DNA of 64,000 nucleotides from Inia geoffrensis (lineage: Eukaryota; Chordata; Mammalia; Artiodactyla; Iniidae): the NCBI GenBank assembly GCA_036417435.1, contig CM070918.1, positions 31,627,523 to 31,691,522 of the forward strand, written 5' to 3'. Shown one piece after another: positions 21,293-32,839 of this stretch. Each line of letters opens with the position of its first letter. The stretch's first letter is position 1. A program made the position numbers and the translations under genes. The notes under the pieces are model-generated. The model did not search any database. It was not told the origin of the DNA and was given only the letters and a program-made list of their open reading frames with translations.

Positions 21293-21790
21293 AGGCCAGT
21301 CCTGACTCAGAAGCCAGCTCTTCCCAGATGTTCTTGCTTTGTGCAGACAGGATGTGCAAGAGGAAGACTGCATTTCCTTTCCACTTTTTACCAGAGTGAG
21401 CCTGCCCACTCATAACATGTGGGCCAATGACATTAACAAACAAGATCTACTGGCAGATCTAATAACTACTATAATTTTGAAGCACTGTTGTGCATAAACA
21501 CTATTTCAAGATCCCTGTGACAACTGTAATATAATATGAAAATACCAGGGATTTCTGTTGGTGAAAAAATTACAGGTGCCATTAATATTATTGTGGTTTG
21601 TTATGTACATTCATGATTGAAGATTTCAGGTAGAAGTTAGCAGAGATGTTATTTTTCCCCATCCAAGTTCATTCACCTCCCCTGCTGAGCTTCTATCCAC
21701 ATAACCCCTCCTCCACAGGGATAAAAATCCCTGGTTGTATAGACACAGCCTCAGCTTAATGGAACCTAGCAGCTCACAGGGTTTCATTGT
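21293..21790. other. Gene-free stretch, no clear repeat
   Basis: Nothing recognisable. Confidence 0.4.
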
Positions 21791-21794
21791 AACA

Positions 21795-22025
21795 TATATC
21801 ATTTATTAGGCACTTTCTGTGTGTACAACACAGTGCTAACTAAGTGCCACAGAAGTCATTTTTATCCCAACAAACCTGTTAGGTAAGAACCATTATCATT
21901 CTCATTTTTTCAGACGAGAACTCTAGATCAGACAGGGTATGTGATCTGTCCCAGGACAAGCAGCTGTAAAGAGGTGCAGCTGGGATTAGAACACCCGCAT
22001 GTGTCACTCCAGAGCCTTGCGCCAG
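21795..22025 (-). repeat. MIR
   Basis: Antisense order: 'tattaggcactttctgtgtgtacaacacagtgctaac', 'ttcagacgagaactctagatcagac', 'gcagctgggattagaacacccgcatgtg', 'ctccagagccttgcg'. Confidence 0.85.
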
Positions 22026-22029
22026 CTGG

Positions 22030-23525
22030 AACTCAGCAATAGCACGGATTCTAGCCACTCACCCAATCAACAGACCCAGGCTTGACTGATTTGGGAACAG
22101 GTCACTCCATATGACATGCAGGTAGGAGCTCATCATATCAATTTTTTGCTTATCAATTTTTCAAGGTACTTAATGTCCTACAAGTAGTCAGTTGCTGAGA
22201 CCTTTTAAAGTATTTAAGAATATTTCAGGAGAAACTAAAACCTCATGAGAGCATTGCTTTCTCATTGTCAACCCCAGAGTTAGCCCTTGACTGCTTTTAG
22301 CTATTCAATGCCAACAGAAATAAAAGCCAAAAGAACTTCAGTAGCAAAGAGAATTCCCTGAAGGTGCCTACCCCCAGGTTAATGGCAGGAAAATCTTTAA
22401 ACCAGAACTTTTGAGGACTTCTAGTCTTGATTCACTATTTGAAAAATCAAAATATTGTAAACCCTCCAAGGGTGCTTTTCTGATGACAAGCAAACAGATT
22501 AATGAGCTTAAAAAAAACTTTTTTTTTTTACTGTCTGTTTTGTTTTGGTTGAAATCTAAGGGTTATTTTATATCCCAGACAGAGAAATTCCAAGTTGCCC
22601 TCCAAGCTCTTATCTGACATCTAACCAGTCTTTGAGTCTGACTGGGCTTTCCCAGGATATAAGTACAGATTGTTCATTATCAGAGAAAAGATTTTTGCCC
22701 CTAGAATCATATATGTATTTCTCTCAAAGGACACTCAGAGGAGAAATGATCAATGAGAGAGGGCTGTGTGCTCATTCACAACATCAGTACATTCTTTCTC
22801 TTCAGCTGGCTGCCAGGTTCTCTGAAAGTTAAAAAAGGAAGGAAACTTATAAATAAGTTTTCATTATGCTTGGAGTGGGGTTAAACATGGATCATCAAAA
22901 ATATACTGATGAATCAATACTGAGTTCCCAAAGCTCTGTTGGTATTCCCGCTTCTGTTCTTGGGTTATTTTTAATGGTATGCATGGCTTAATTCCTACAA
23001 AGTATGGAAGCCTAATTGTTTTCATCATTGGATCATAATTACCCATTGTCACACTGCCTTAGTTTACCAGATCAGCTCTTATCACTCCTAGAAGATAATA
23101 AGGTTTTGAATGAAAGCTAACAGAACTGTCAAAATGTTGTTTGTTTAAGATGAAAGGGAGATAATGTTCACTACATTGGGTAATTTCCAAGTGGACCCAT
23201 GAAGATGGGGCACAGAATTGGGAGACACTGGACAGTCAGATGTGTTGAGGAGATTAAGGATATAATATAGGTAAATCCTATAGCACAGTGTTTGACCCAT
23301 GGTAAGTGGTGGTAATTGTTTTCTTTTTTGGCTACAGATAGGAAATATTTTGGGTTACAGATAGGTGAACCAGTCTGATCTGGTTTATCCCAGGGAAGGT
23401 TAATGTCAAGTTTGTTCTAGTAACTCCCTTCAGATACCTCTGAGGTGCATCCCTCCCAGGAGCTGTTCATATGCATTTAGGATTATGTGGTCTTTTCCTG
23501 TAATGGAACCTGTAAAGGTTACACT
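22030..23525. other. Gene-free, repeat-poor stretch
   Basis: About 1.5 kb of AT-rich DNA with no element I recognise and only short frames without domains. Confidence 0.45.
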
Positions 23526-23529
23526 GATG

Positions 23530-23650
23530 AGCCCTTCTTGAACCTTCTAAACTCCAAAAAGGCAAGGACCAAGTGTCTTTTTGCTCTTCCTTGTGGCTTC
23601 CAAAGCACCTGGCACATAGTAAGTGCTCAAAAATATTTATTCAATGTAAG
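23530..23650 (+). repeat. L2 3' terminus
   Basis: 'ctaaactccaaaaaggcaaggaccaagtgtc', then 'caaagcacctggcacatagtaagtgctcaaaaatatttattcaatg', the classic L2 ending. Confidence 0.8.
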
Positions 23651-24585
23651 AACGTGGGCGTGGAGAAAACATTTTGAACCTGGAATGATGGATCAGATGT
23701 CCTAAGATAAACACTATATGCCTCATCATCATGTATAGGGCAAATTTGTGTTTGGGTTCTGGGAAAATCTCATCCATTTTCAATTAAATGGAATAGAATA
23801 AACATACCATACATTCTCAGTTCTTGTAGACCAAGAGGTACCCCCAAAAAGGAGCTCTCCCTGGTGCTGTTTACCCAGAATTCCACTGGCCTCATGTTGA
23901 TAAGACCCTTCAATTGCACAGCTTCAAGAGATCTGATCATGAGTTAACCAAGACGTAAGTATCAAGTCCCTTTCCCACTAAGGTAGTAGGAATGTAATCT
24001 CAAACAACCTGGCTCTTCTTCTTCCCCCAGGGAAGGTTCTGGGATTGGGTGTAAGTAAGTAGTTTCACAGTATTGAGAGCAAGATCCACTGTTTCACATA
24101 GGTCTCCATTTTCCTTTTGATCCATGGCTCCTTCACGTTGGGTGGCTCTCCAGTTACTTCTGAGACATGCTTGACACTGTGCGATTTATTTTGTTTCTCC
24201 CATGACATTGGGGAATAACCATCTATGCAAGCCTGTTTCAGGTCCCTCCCATAGTTATCGGAATCCTCCTCTCCACATCGTCCCTGACGCTGACCCCCAA
24301 GCCCAGCCCAATGAAATTCTATCTAGTCTCTGAAGAAACTGACTCAAGATGTTTCTTCCCAACATCTTGTCTATGCCTTACCTCCCCCTTACCTTGTGCC
24401 TAGTCCTTTAGAACATGAAAACCTGAGAAAGACTCATTTTTCCCCTTGCTTTCCATGCTTTCATCCCTCCTCTGCTGCAGCCCTTTGAGCAGAGAAAACC
24501 TCTTGAATGAGGTGATGTGCATCTAGGCAGTTGCGGGGCTGGGGCAGATAGAGGGAAATTGTGGTAGATACTTTTTGTGAAAATG
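23651..24585. other. Gene-free stretch, no clear repeat
   Basis: Nothing recognisable. Confidence 0.4.
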
Positions 24586-24589
24586 GCTT

Positions 24590-25091
24590 TAGTAATCCTT
24601 TCCATCCTTTTACTCTGACCCTTTGCAGTATGACTTTGCTGCTCCTTCCATAAAGATGTGGAGTCTATTTCCCCTCCCTTTGAATCTGGGTTGACCCTGA
24701 GTCTTACCTTTGACCAACAGAATATAAAGGAAGTGATATGTGTGATGCCCAAGGCTAGGCCTCAAAAGTCCTTGCAGCTTTCACTTTCATCCTCTTCGAA
24801 TGCAGTACCATGATGCAAAGAAGTCAAGGCAACCTTTCCTAGAGAGAGAAGCTCAGCTGACGGCCAGCACCAACTGCCTGCCATGGTGTGAGGCTGTCCT
24901 GGACCATTCAGCCCCAGTTGAGCCCCCAAATCGCTGAAGACACATGAGTGACCTCAGGCGAGACCAGCAGAAAAGCCCAATGCTGAGCCCAACCCAAACT
25001 GCTGACCCACAAAATCATAAGTAAATAAAACAGTAGTTATTTTAAGCCACTAAGTTGTGGACCCATTTGTTACAAGGTGGTAAGTGATACA
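24590..25091 (+). mobile_element. MLT1-like solo LTR (ERVL-MaLR)
   Basis: Order of an MLT1-type LTR: 'cctttgaatctgggttgaccctgagtc', 'ttgaccaacagaatata', 'cagcttt cactttcatcctctt', 'gagcccaacccaaactgctgaccc', an AATAAA at about 25025, and the end 'ttttaagccactaagttgtgg ... gttacaaggtggtaagtgataca'. The left boundary is approximate. No gag or pol frame lies next to it. Confidence 0.75.
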
Positions 25092-27206
25092 GACTTAAAA
25101 CACCAGGAAGAGAAAAGGTGGGTAATGTCTTGATGTATTACTGTAGTATGGCTGTGCCTTAGGTTTTTTTCCAGGTATTTCAGCATCTCCTGTCCACATT
25201 TCTAGACTATTTGTCAGGAAATCTCACAACATTTAAAATTAGAACTTCCCCAAGGAGTCTAGGGAAAAAATCAGAAGGTAGAAATGTAGAAATGACAGGG
25301 ATGACTTCCTGGTATTAGCACTAGGTCCTGGATAGGTAGAGAGAATGATGGTTGACTCAGCAAAAATGTACTGACATGCCTGTTATATGACCATGCTCAT
25401 GGTACTGAGATACCAAAATAATCCCATCCCTTCAAAAATTTACAATACACTTGGTGGAAAAAATTAGGATGTCAAATATTTAAACCAATTTTTCCTTCAA
25501 ACCCAGAGTCACATCTCCTAAGCTAATGTCCGGTGTTGAGACCATATTTTTAAGGGTCTAACAACATATACACTGTCTCTTCTCTCACTTCTGGCGTATT
25601 ACTGTGGCTCCCAGAGAAAGAGCTATCTGCAAGAAGCACTTATGTTATGTTCGTTGAAATATCGCCAATTATTTTGTGTGTAACTTCTATTGATCATGAA
25701 AATGCTTATGTGATCTGTTGTGAGGTCTGGGTTTGCTTGGTGATATTGATCGAGTAGATTCCTTTGTGAAAAGCTGCACTGATTAGTTTCCTGACAAGCT
25801 GTTAAGGCCACTTGCAAAGCTGTCACTGGGGATACTTGCAGTTAGAAGAGTGGAGCTCAACTGTAATGTCTCTCTGAAGGGAGACTGAATGGAAGATAGA
25901 TGAATGCTGACTACATCTCTGTGCTAGGTAAACACCCAGTGATCCATCTCCCAGCTCTTTTTTTTTCCCATGGGGAGAAAATTCATATACAAGCAGTGAA
26001 CAGTCTCTCCTCTATCCTTAATTAGCATGGGCACTGGAAAATCCACCTGAAACACATAAGACTAAGAAGAAACAGAGCTTGTCACTTTTAGCAGCCTTGT
26101 TCAAGTGCACTGTCAGCAGAGCCATTCTGGTCTGCTCCTCTTCTGAAAGGCAACCTCCAAAAAGCCCCCCCACAGAATCCAAAATCTGGATGGAAGACAA
26201 TAAATAAGATTTGTCATGAAAAATACAATGTGAACACAAGAGGGACTAGAACAATGGGCCTCAGCGCTTTCTGACAAAAGAACACCAGATCACAAGCACA
26301 AAGGACACTTGGCAATTCCCATTTCTTTACAGCAAAAGTTAATTAATAGCTTGGTCACCCAAAGGAGAACAACAGCAATATTTAAATCCCGCCTCTTACA
26401 AGAGCTAAGCAAGAGTCTCTAGAGTTGGGGGTGGGAGGGAGAAAAAGTCTGACACTGGCTGGAGCAGCTTTTCCTGAGGCATATGTTTTAGAACCCATTC
26501 CTCTGAAATGGCCTTCAACAGAGTTCCATGATTGACTGCTTGACTAACAGATGGAATACCTGTTAGTTTGTCTGAGAAGACCCAGAAAAAAAGAAGTCTC
26601 AGCATTACATGAAACATGTTTCAGGTTACATGAAACATCCCAGGGCCTCTGGGATGGAAATTTCTCAATTTCATTTTGATTTATTCTCAGGCAAGTCCCT
26701 CTTTATTGCTATAAATCAGCCAAAGATCTCCTGGTGTGGTGATCTAGGCTGGTACTCCCAAGGGGTGTGTTTGAGGAACAATCAGTGGCCTTGTTTGGTT
26801 ATCTAGAGGGGCTTCATTACTTTTAGTGATATTTCCGAAGTGAGGGGAAAACCTAAGTTGTTGTAGTTGATAGAGAAAAGGCTAAGAGACTATCTGAGGG
26901 AGGAGAAAGGAGAAAAATGGGAATCAGGCACTAGGAAAGAACTGAAAAAAAAGTTTAATGAAAAATATACATTAAGTTTTTGGTACGGAGTAAGCAATGT
27001 GACTTCCTGATCTCTCCACAAAACCTTCAGAATGATCTACTTTATTTATGATACTTTACAGAGTTTGACTGTTATTTGGGGGAGGGGAGGAGATGGTTAT
27101 GAGCAATGCAAAGAAGTGTCAAGTCTGGTCTCTGGGTGGGCTCGAGCTTCCCAAGGGAGACCCCGTCACATTTGACCAGTTTGAAGTGCTGCTCAAAAGT
27201 TGGATT
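25092..27206. other. Gene-free, repeat-poor stretch
   Basis: About 2.1 kb. 25360-25460 has a faint ancient-repeat look ('ggtactgagataccaaaataatcccatcccttcaaaaatttacaatac'). Otherwise no repeat, and only frames under 75 codons without domains. Confidence 0.45.
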
Positions 27207-27221
27207 AAAAATGAAATCACA
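27207..27221. repeat. Target-site duplication, left copy (SINE 27222-27428)
   Basis: aaaaatgaaatcaca is repeated exactly at 27429-27443. Confidence 0.94.
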
Positions 27222-27428
27222 GGGCTTCCCTGGTGGCGCAGTGCTTGAGAGTCCACCTGCTGATGCAGGGGACACAGGTTCGTGCCCCAGTCCGGGAAGA
27301 TCCCACATGCCACGGAGCGGCTGGGCTCGTGAGCCAGGGCCGCTGAGCCTGCGCGTCCGGAGCCTGTGCTCCGCAACGGGAGGGGCCACAGCAGTGAGCG
27401 GCCCGCGTACCACAAAAAAAAAAAAAAA
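27222..27428 (+). mobile_element. CHR-2-like SINE, well preserved
   Basis: gggcttccctggtggcgcag at the 5' end, short CHR body (cacggagcggctgggctcgt ... gcgtccggagcctgtgctcc), a pure A tail of about 20 and a perfect 15-bp target duplication. The pure tail and exact duplication suggest one of the younger insertions here. Confidence 0.96.
27234..27287 (+). promoter_or_regulatory. RNA polymerase III A and B boxes of the SINE
   Basis: Box A tggcgcagtgc (27234-27244) and box B ggttcgtgccc (27277-27287) keep tRNA-promoter order and spacing (about 32 bases between). Whether this copy is transcribed is unknown. Confidence 0.75.
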
Positions 27429-27443
27429 AAAAATGAAATCACA

Positions 27444-27924
27444 TCCCAGTCTTAAACCCCTAAACCTCTTGATCAATCACAGTTTACAAAGCATCTAAAG
27501 AAAGGAAATTTTTGGCCAACTGATCAAAGCAGCACTCAGAATGGAACCACTGATTGAACATTGACCTCAGCAGGCACTGTAATTGCATCTTACTGGCAAA
27601 TCATTACTAGTTTATCTTAGTGATAGAAGGCACAGATTGAAATTACAGAGGCATTTACTTCTCTGGATCAAGTGAATAACTTTCAGGCAAAAAAATCTCT
27701 CTGGACTTTCAAAATATGGTGGAGGTGTGTGGTAGAGGGGGTAGGACTCTTGCTAGGAAGATCAGAGGTTAGCTTAGCCAACCTCCCTGTAACTGAGTAT
27801 CCCCATGACCTCTCCAGTCCTCATTCTCTCTTCAAAAACACAACTCCAGTCACACCTCTTACAACAAGCCTTCCTTTACTTTCCCAACCCTCATCTAGTT
27901 CACTCTCCTCTATTTTGTTCTAGT
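27444..27924. other. Gene-free stretch, no clear repeat
   Basis: Nothing recognisable. Confidence 0.4.
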
Positions 27925-28065
27925 GCAATACAGTGTATTGGTTAGGAGTTCAGATTCAAGTTGTGTGCACTGTTTCACACGCATCATCACTTTTAATCCT
28001 CACAACAACCCAATGAAGTGGTTTTACTAATATCCTCACTCTAGGGATGGGGAACCTAGACTTAG
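27925..28065 (-). repeat. MIR fragments
   Basis: A short sense start (27925-27960, 'cagtgtattggttaggagttcagattcaag') is followed by antisense MIR 'tcatcacttttaatcctcacaacaacccaatgaagtgg' to about 28065. Confidence 0.6.
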
Positions 28066-28194
28066 TAATTAAAGTCAAAAGTTAAAAATAAGATAAAATA
28101 TATATAGAACTTCTAACATACCTTATATATCTCAATAGGTAAGGATGCACTCTCTGAGAAGCAGGTGCTGAACTTTGCAGTCTACTGCTTATGG

Positions 28195-28415
28195 AGACTG
28201 GTACCCTTTTTCTGTAAAGGGCCAAATAGTAAATATTATAGGCTCTGTAGGCCAAACGGTCTCCGTAGTAACTAATCGACAATGCTGTTGTAGTACAAAA
28301 GCAACCACAGAAAAATAAATAAAGGAATGGGCATGGCTGTATTCTAATAAAACAGTATTTGCAAAATCAGGTGATGGGCCACATTTGGTCTGTGGCCATA
28401 GTTTGCTCACCCCTG
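28195..28415. mobile_element. hAT-Charlie-type MITE
   Basis: 'tttttctgtaaagggccaaatagtaaatattataggctctgtaggccaaacggtctc' through 'gggccacatttggtctgtggccatagtttgctcacccctg' is a widespread mammalian hAT MITE. The ends are inverted repeats around ...caaac / gtttgc.... No transposase. It underlies a 153-codon minus-strand frame that is not a gene. Confidence 0.75.
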
Positions 28416-29420
28416 TCTTAGAATATAAACTCCTTGAAGTTTGGGAATTACTCTCAATACATATTATAGAGATATATACCAATAGTAAGTCTCCAGTATA
28501 TGTGATCTGATTCCAGAATCCAAGTTGGAAAGGACCATCAGTAGGAAACAAGACCATTTTCTGCTCCCTCCAAAAATATTGGCCTGAAACTACCCCTAAG
28601 ACATGGTCATTCAGCCACAGCTCAGACATCTCCACTGACAGGAAGTTCACACCTGCACATGTTACCCATCTTCATCAAGGGGCACTTGGGGGGTTTAGGA
28701 TATTTTAAAATTAGATTTCTGTTTCTTCGACTAATAGAACACTAAGTTGGTAAGTTTCCAAATACTGAAATCTCGACACGGTGAACACATTCTGTCCAAG
28801 AAGATGAGAATTTTTCTAGTCAGCAATATTATACAGGGCATTCTAAATACTCTAGTGAATATACGAACCTTGACTTTAAAATAGCCTCTCACCCAGCTGG
28901 AAAGATCAATGAGACTGATTGCATGTGCATTGCTCCTGTGTAAAACCATCTATGAAATGTGTATGCACTGCATATTATATGTATGCTTACTCAAAAACTA
29001 TTTTTTCCTATTTTTCCTATTGTTTTCTTAGAAGAGAAGTAATTAGAGAGAGCTGAAAACTCATCCTGGATTTCCACAGAAGATGAAGTTTCCTAGAACA
29101 TCCATCCATCTTTCATTTTAGTCAGATACCCACTCATCACATATTCACAAGCATCTACATTGTGCTTGGTCCTAAGGAAGAAACAAATACCCATAAACTT
29201 AAAATCTAGTTGGAGAGATAAGGCACAAGGGCACAAAAATTTAGAAAACTACATGTGATCTCTTGGTTCCATTCCCGTCAGAGCATTTCTGAGAACTTTA
29301 ACTCAAATTCAAGTGTCTGATGAGCTCTCAGAAGTTTTACTAGTATAAAAAGTTACAAGATGAACATACTTTTATTTTGGCCAAATGTAATAATCTGTAT
29401 TTGCATTTATATATTGCTTT
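28416..29420. other. Gene-free stretch; faint ancient repeat
   Basis: 29150-29260 ('acattgtgcttggtcctaaggaag ... aaatctagttggagagataaggcac') resembles a common ancient L2/MIR-age repeat. The rest is unrecognised. Confidence 0.4.
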
Positions 29421-29424
29421 GTAA

Positions 29425-29630
29425 CCTTTTAAAATGCTTTGAACATATATGACTATCATGTACCCTCCTCCTATGAAATTGACATGGCAAGCAATGTTAT
29501 CCTTATTTTATAGATCAGGAAACTGTGGTCTAGAAAGGGTAAATACTTTGCCCAAGGTCACACAAGTTAATGGCAGTACTGGAACTGGAATACAACCCCT
29601 GATCCCTAGCTCTTGGCCCTTCCCATCAGA
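29425..29630 (-). repeat. MIR
   Basis: Antisense order: 'ttatccttattttatagatcaggaaactgtggtctagaaagggtaaatactttgcccaaggtcacacaagttaatggcagtactggaactgg'. Confidence 0.82.
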
Positions 29631-30085
29631 CAAAGCAATCTTTCTCCTCATAATGGAAAGAAAGAAACCCTCTCAAGCTACCACAAATAAAAGAAAAATG
29701 GAACACATGCAAGGAAACCACCTGGAACACAAAGGATGTAAGTGCAGTCAGGTTTCATGGAAATTTGAAAATTCTCAGTAACAGATGCATCTCCTTCCAT
29801 CATGTTGGTCTCTCTCATCTCTGCTTCTTGGTCTCCTCTCTCTCACCCACCAGCCCCTATTTATAAATGACCCAACCTGGCTACCAGCCACTAGCCCTGA
29901 ATCTACATGCCCTACTGCGCCAGGCCCTCCCATCAACGGTTACCTCTAATCCTCCTAGCTCAATTAACCAGCAGACCAGCAGAGATAACCTCGTCAGTGG
30001 TCACATCTTTCACAGTTAGGGGTTGGACATGAGGTTAATACTGCGTGTCCTTACAGAGGCTGCAGCAGCTCAGCAAACTGACCTT
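29631..30085. other. Gene-free stretch, no clear repeat
   Basis: Nothing recognisable. Confidence 0.4.
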
Positions 30086-30089
30086 TCTC

Positions 30090-30180
30090 ATGGTTTGACT
30101 GTGAAAAGTAAATGAAGTATTCCAAGTAAAGCACTTAGAACAATGCCTGGCACAGAATAAAATGTTGAGAAATAATAGTT
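30090..30180 (+). repeat. MIR tail fragment
   Basis: 'aagcacttagaacaatgcctggcacagaataaaatgttgag' is the 3' part of a sense MIR. Confidence 0.65.
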
Positions 30181-30541
30181 ATTCCAGTGGAGTTGCACCA
30201 AATATTCATTTTACTTGCATGAATTCAACTATACATATCCAAGAAAGGGAAATAGAGAATAAGAAAACATCTCAATGCTCCAACCATTCAGCCCAGAATT
30301 ATACTCAAAGAATGTTGCCTGGAGTGAGTATGAGATGAAAGACAAAGCTCTCTCTTTCCCTCACTGGGTCTCAGTCCCTGTAGGTCTCTCACAGTGGAAG
30401 CATCTCACCATGTTGCCTGGGATTCTGATGCCTGAAGATAATGCTTTTGGTACAACATGGCCAGTTACTTCACCTGTGCTCAACAGCCTGGTCTGACACT
30501 AGAGGAAAAACGGCTGCACTGGAAGTTTCCGGGGAGACACC
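30181..30541. other. Gene-free stretch, no clear repeat
   Basis: A 73-codon frame at 30275-30496 has no recognisable domain. A 119-codon frame starting at 30441 only runs into the hAT element. Confidence 0.4.
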
Positions 30542-30549
30542 TTCTACAG
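30542..30549. repeat. 8-bp target duplication, left copy (hAT 30550-30778)
   Basis: ttctacag is repeated exactly at 30779-30786. Eight bases is the hAT superfamily's target size. Confidence 0.9.
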
Positions 30550-30778
30550 CAGCGGTCCCCAACCTTTTTGACACCAGGGACCGATTTCACGGAAGACAAT
30601 TTTTCCACGGACTGTGGCGGGGGTGCAGGGGGGATGGTTCAGGCGGCGATGCGAGCGATGCGGAGCAGCAGATGAAGCCTTCGCTTGCTTCCCCGCTGCT
30701 CACCTCCTGCTGTGCGGCTTGGTTCCTAACAGGCCGAGGACCAGTGCCAGTCCACGGCCCAGGGGTCGGGGACCCCTC
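30550..30778 (-). mobile_element. MER1-like hAT MITE with intact target duplication
   Basis: Begins cagcggtccccaacctttttg and ends ggtcggggacccctc, with the internal 'aattttt ccacggactgtgg' and 'ggttcctaacaggccgagga' of the MER1/Charlie3 group. The ends are imperfect inverted repeats. It carries CpG-rich segments (gcggcgatgcgagcgatgcg). No coding capacity for transposase. Confidence 0.88.
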
Positions 30779-30795
30779 TTCTACAGGGTTTAGAA

Positions 30796-30807
30796 AATAA
30801 TATCAGG
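30796..30807. repeat. Target-site duplication, left copy (SINE 30808-31156)
   Basis: aataatatcagg is repeated exactly at 31157-31168. Confidence 0.9.
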
Positions 30808-31156
30808 GGGCTTCTCTGGTGGCGCAGCGGTTAAGAATCCACCTGCCAATGCAGGGGACACGGGTTCAAGCCCGGATTCGGGAAGATGCCACATGCCGCG
30901 GAGCAACTAAGCCCGTGCACCACAGCTACTGAGCCTGCACTCTAGAGCCCACAAGCCACAACTACTGAGCCCGTGCGCCACAACTACTGAAGCCCACATG
31001 CCTAGAGCCCATGCTCCACAACAAGAGAAGCCACCACAATGAGGAGCCCACGCACCGCACCGAAGAGTAGCCCCCGCTCGCCGCAACTAGAGAAAGCCGC
31101 GCACAGCAATGAAGACCCAATGCGGCCAAAAATAAATAAATTGTTTAAAAAATAAT
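30808..31156 (+). mobile_element. CHR-1 SINE, long form
   Basis: 5' end gggcttctctggtggcgcag; body with repeated 'acaactactga' units; 3' part 'gaagagtagcccccgctcgc', 'caactagagaaagcc', 'gaagacccaatgcggcc', ending in aaataaataaatt. Full length of about 350 bases. Confidence 0.96.
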
Positions 31157-31239
31157 AATAATATCAGGTGGTTCAAGACATTCTGGCTTTAAACAGTTTC
31201 TAAAATTTGACTTTGACCAATTCTCACCTTATGAACCAT

Positions 31240-31980
31240 CATTTTTATGTGGCAAAGTATACGTAACATAAAATTTACCACCTTCATTTTTAGGTGGACA
31301 GTTCAGTGGCAGTAAGTACTTTTACATTGGTGTGCAACCATCACTACCATCCATCTACAGAATGTTTTCATCTTTCTAAAGTGAACTTCTGTTCACATTA
31401 AATACTAACTTCGCATTCTTCTTTTGCCATCTGAGATCCGACTCCCAGACCCTGGCAATCATCATTCTACTTTCTGTCTCTATGAATTTCATTATTTTAC
31501 TTATATAAGTGGCCTCATACAGTATTTGTCCTTTTGTATCTGAATTATTTCACTTAGAATAATGTCCTCAAGGATCATCCATGTTGTGGCACGTGACAGA
31601 ATTCCACTCCTTTTTAAAGGCTGAATAATATTCCATTGTATGCATATATCACATTTTACCCACCTGTCAATGAACATTTGGGTTGTTTCCATCTTTCTGA
31701 CTATTGTGAATAATTCTGCTATAAACAATGGTGTACAAATGTCTGTTTGAGTCCCTGCCTTCAATTCTTTGGGGCATATACCCAGAAATGGAATTGTTAG
31801 ATCTCATGGTTAGTTCTGCTTAATTTTTTGAGGAGCGTCCATACTTTTTTCCATAGCTGCTGTACCATTTCACATTCCCATCAGCAATGCACAAGGTTTC
31901 CAGTATCTCCACATCCTCACAACACTCGTTATTTTCTGCTTTTTTAAAAATAGCAGCCATCCTACTGGGTGTGAAGCTGC
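31240..31980 (-). mobile_element. Old L1 3' end, antisense
   Basis: 'acgtaacataaaatttacca' at the left, then 'ctttctgtctctatgaatttc', 'cagtatttgtccttttgta', 'cacttagaataatgtcctcaagg', 'aggctgaataatattccattgtatg' and antisense ORF2 up to 'tgtaccatttcacattcccatcagcaatg'. Same family as 7625-8150. Its remnants are non-functional. Confidence 0.88.
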
Positions 31981-32245
31981 ACTGCTTTTGAACCTAATCC
32001 TCGGTAAGATATGATTTCACTGCATTATGAATATGAGGCTGATAAAGGGGAGGACATGTCCGGTGTAACTTACATCATCAACCCAAGCAAAATACAACTC
32101 AAGCTAAGGGAGAAAGCACACCAGACCACACAGTGCTCACTATTTCTCAGTGTCAGATTTGTCTGGCCTGTGCTGCCTGGAGAGAATCACATTCATCTGA
32201 GAGAATAAGAAACCATGCCATGCTTCTCACATCCCGAGGCACAGA
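31981..32245. other. Gene-free stretch, no clear repeat
   Basis: Nothing recognisable. Confidence 0.4.
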
Positions 32246-32247
32246 TG

Positions 32248-32592
32248 TCTTAGTCTGTTCAGGCTTCTATAACAAAATATCACAGATTGGGTGGCTTACA
32301 AATGACAGAAATTTATTTCTCACAGTTCTAGAGGCTTTTGAAAAGTCCAAGATCAAGGAGCTGGCAGATTCTGTGCCTGATGAGACAAGCTTACTGACTT
32401 ATGGATAGCTGTCTTCTTGTATCCTCACAGGGCAGAAGGAGTGAGAGAGCTCTCTGGGTTTAATCCCATTCATTAGGACTCTACCTTCCTTACCTACACC
32501 TCCCAAAGACCCCACTTCCAAATACCATCACATTGGGGATTATGTTTCAACATATGAATTTTGAGGGACACAAATATTCAGTCTATAACACA
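32248..32592 (-). mobile_element. MST/THE1-like MaLR LTR, antisense
   Basis: Antisense order: 'ttctataacaaaatatcacagattgggtggcttac', 'gaaatttatttctcacagttctagaggc', 'gtccaagatcaaggagctggcag', 'ttaatcccattcattaggactc', 'atcacattggggattatgtttcaacatatgaattttgagggacacaaatattcag'. Solo LTR; no viral genes adjoin. Confidence 0.85.
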
Positions 32593-32727
32593 TAGAATAT
32601 TCATTGCTTGGTTGCACTGCTCCTGCAATCCAAAAACACAGTCACTCTATTTTCCCATCAGTGATGAGACAGGGGTAAACAAGGTATGTGCCAATCTTGA
32701 AGAGCAGCTACTGCTAAGGTGTGAAAC

Positions 32728-32836
32728 TGCCAGATAAATACAGGATGCCCAGTTAATTTCAGAAAAACAACTAGTAATTCTTTAGTATAAGTATGTTTCA
32801 AATATCACCTGTATTTTAATTTGCTAAATCTGGCAA
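32728..32836. repeat. Palindromic MITE relic
   Basis: 'ctgccagataaatacaggatgcccagttaatttcag' pairs with 'cacctgtattttaatttgctaaatctggcaa'. A short DNA-transposon relic of a family common in mammals whose name I cannot give with certainty. Confidence 0.6.
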
Positions 32837-32839
32837 CCC

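Noticed and set aside
24590..25091. Possible provirus
   Set aside because: Only a solo MaLR-type LTR; no gag, pol or env reading frames adjoin it or the other LTRs.
27072..27498. Frames of 107-134 codons on both strands
   Set aside because: They run through the CHR SINE. The same peptides (for example GSRAQPLRGMWDLPG-like) recur at every SINE copy, so they are not a gene family.
28189..28650. 153-codon minus-strand open frame
   Set aside because: Its second half is antisense reading of a hAT MITE; the rest has no family resemblance.
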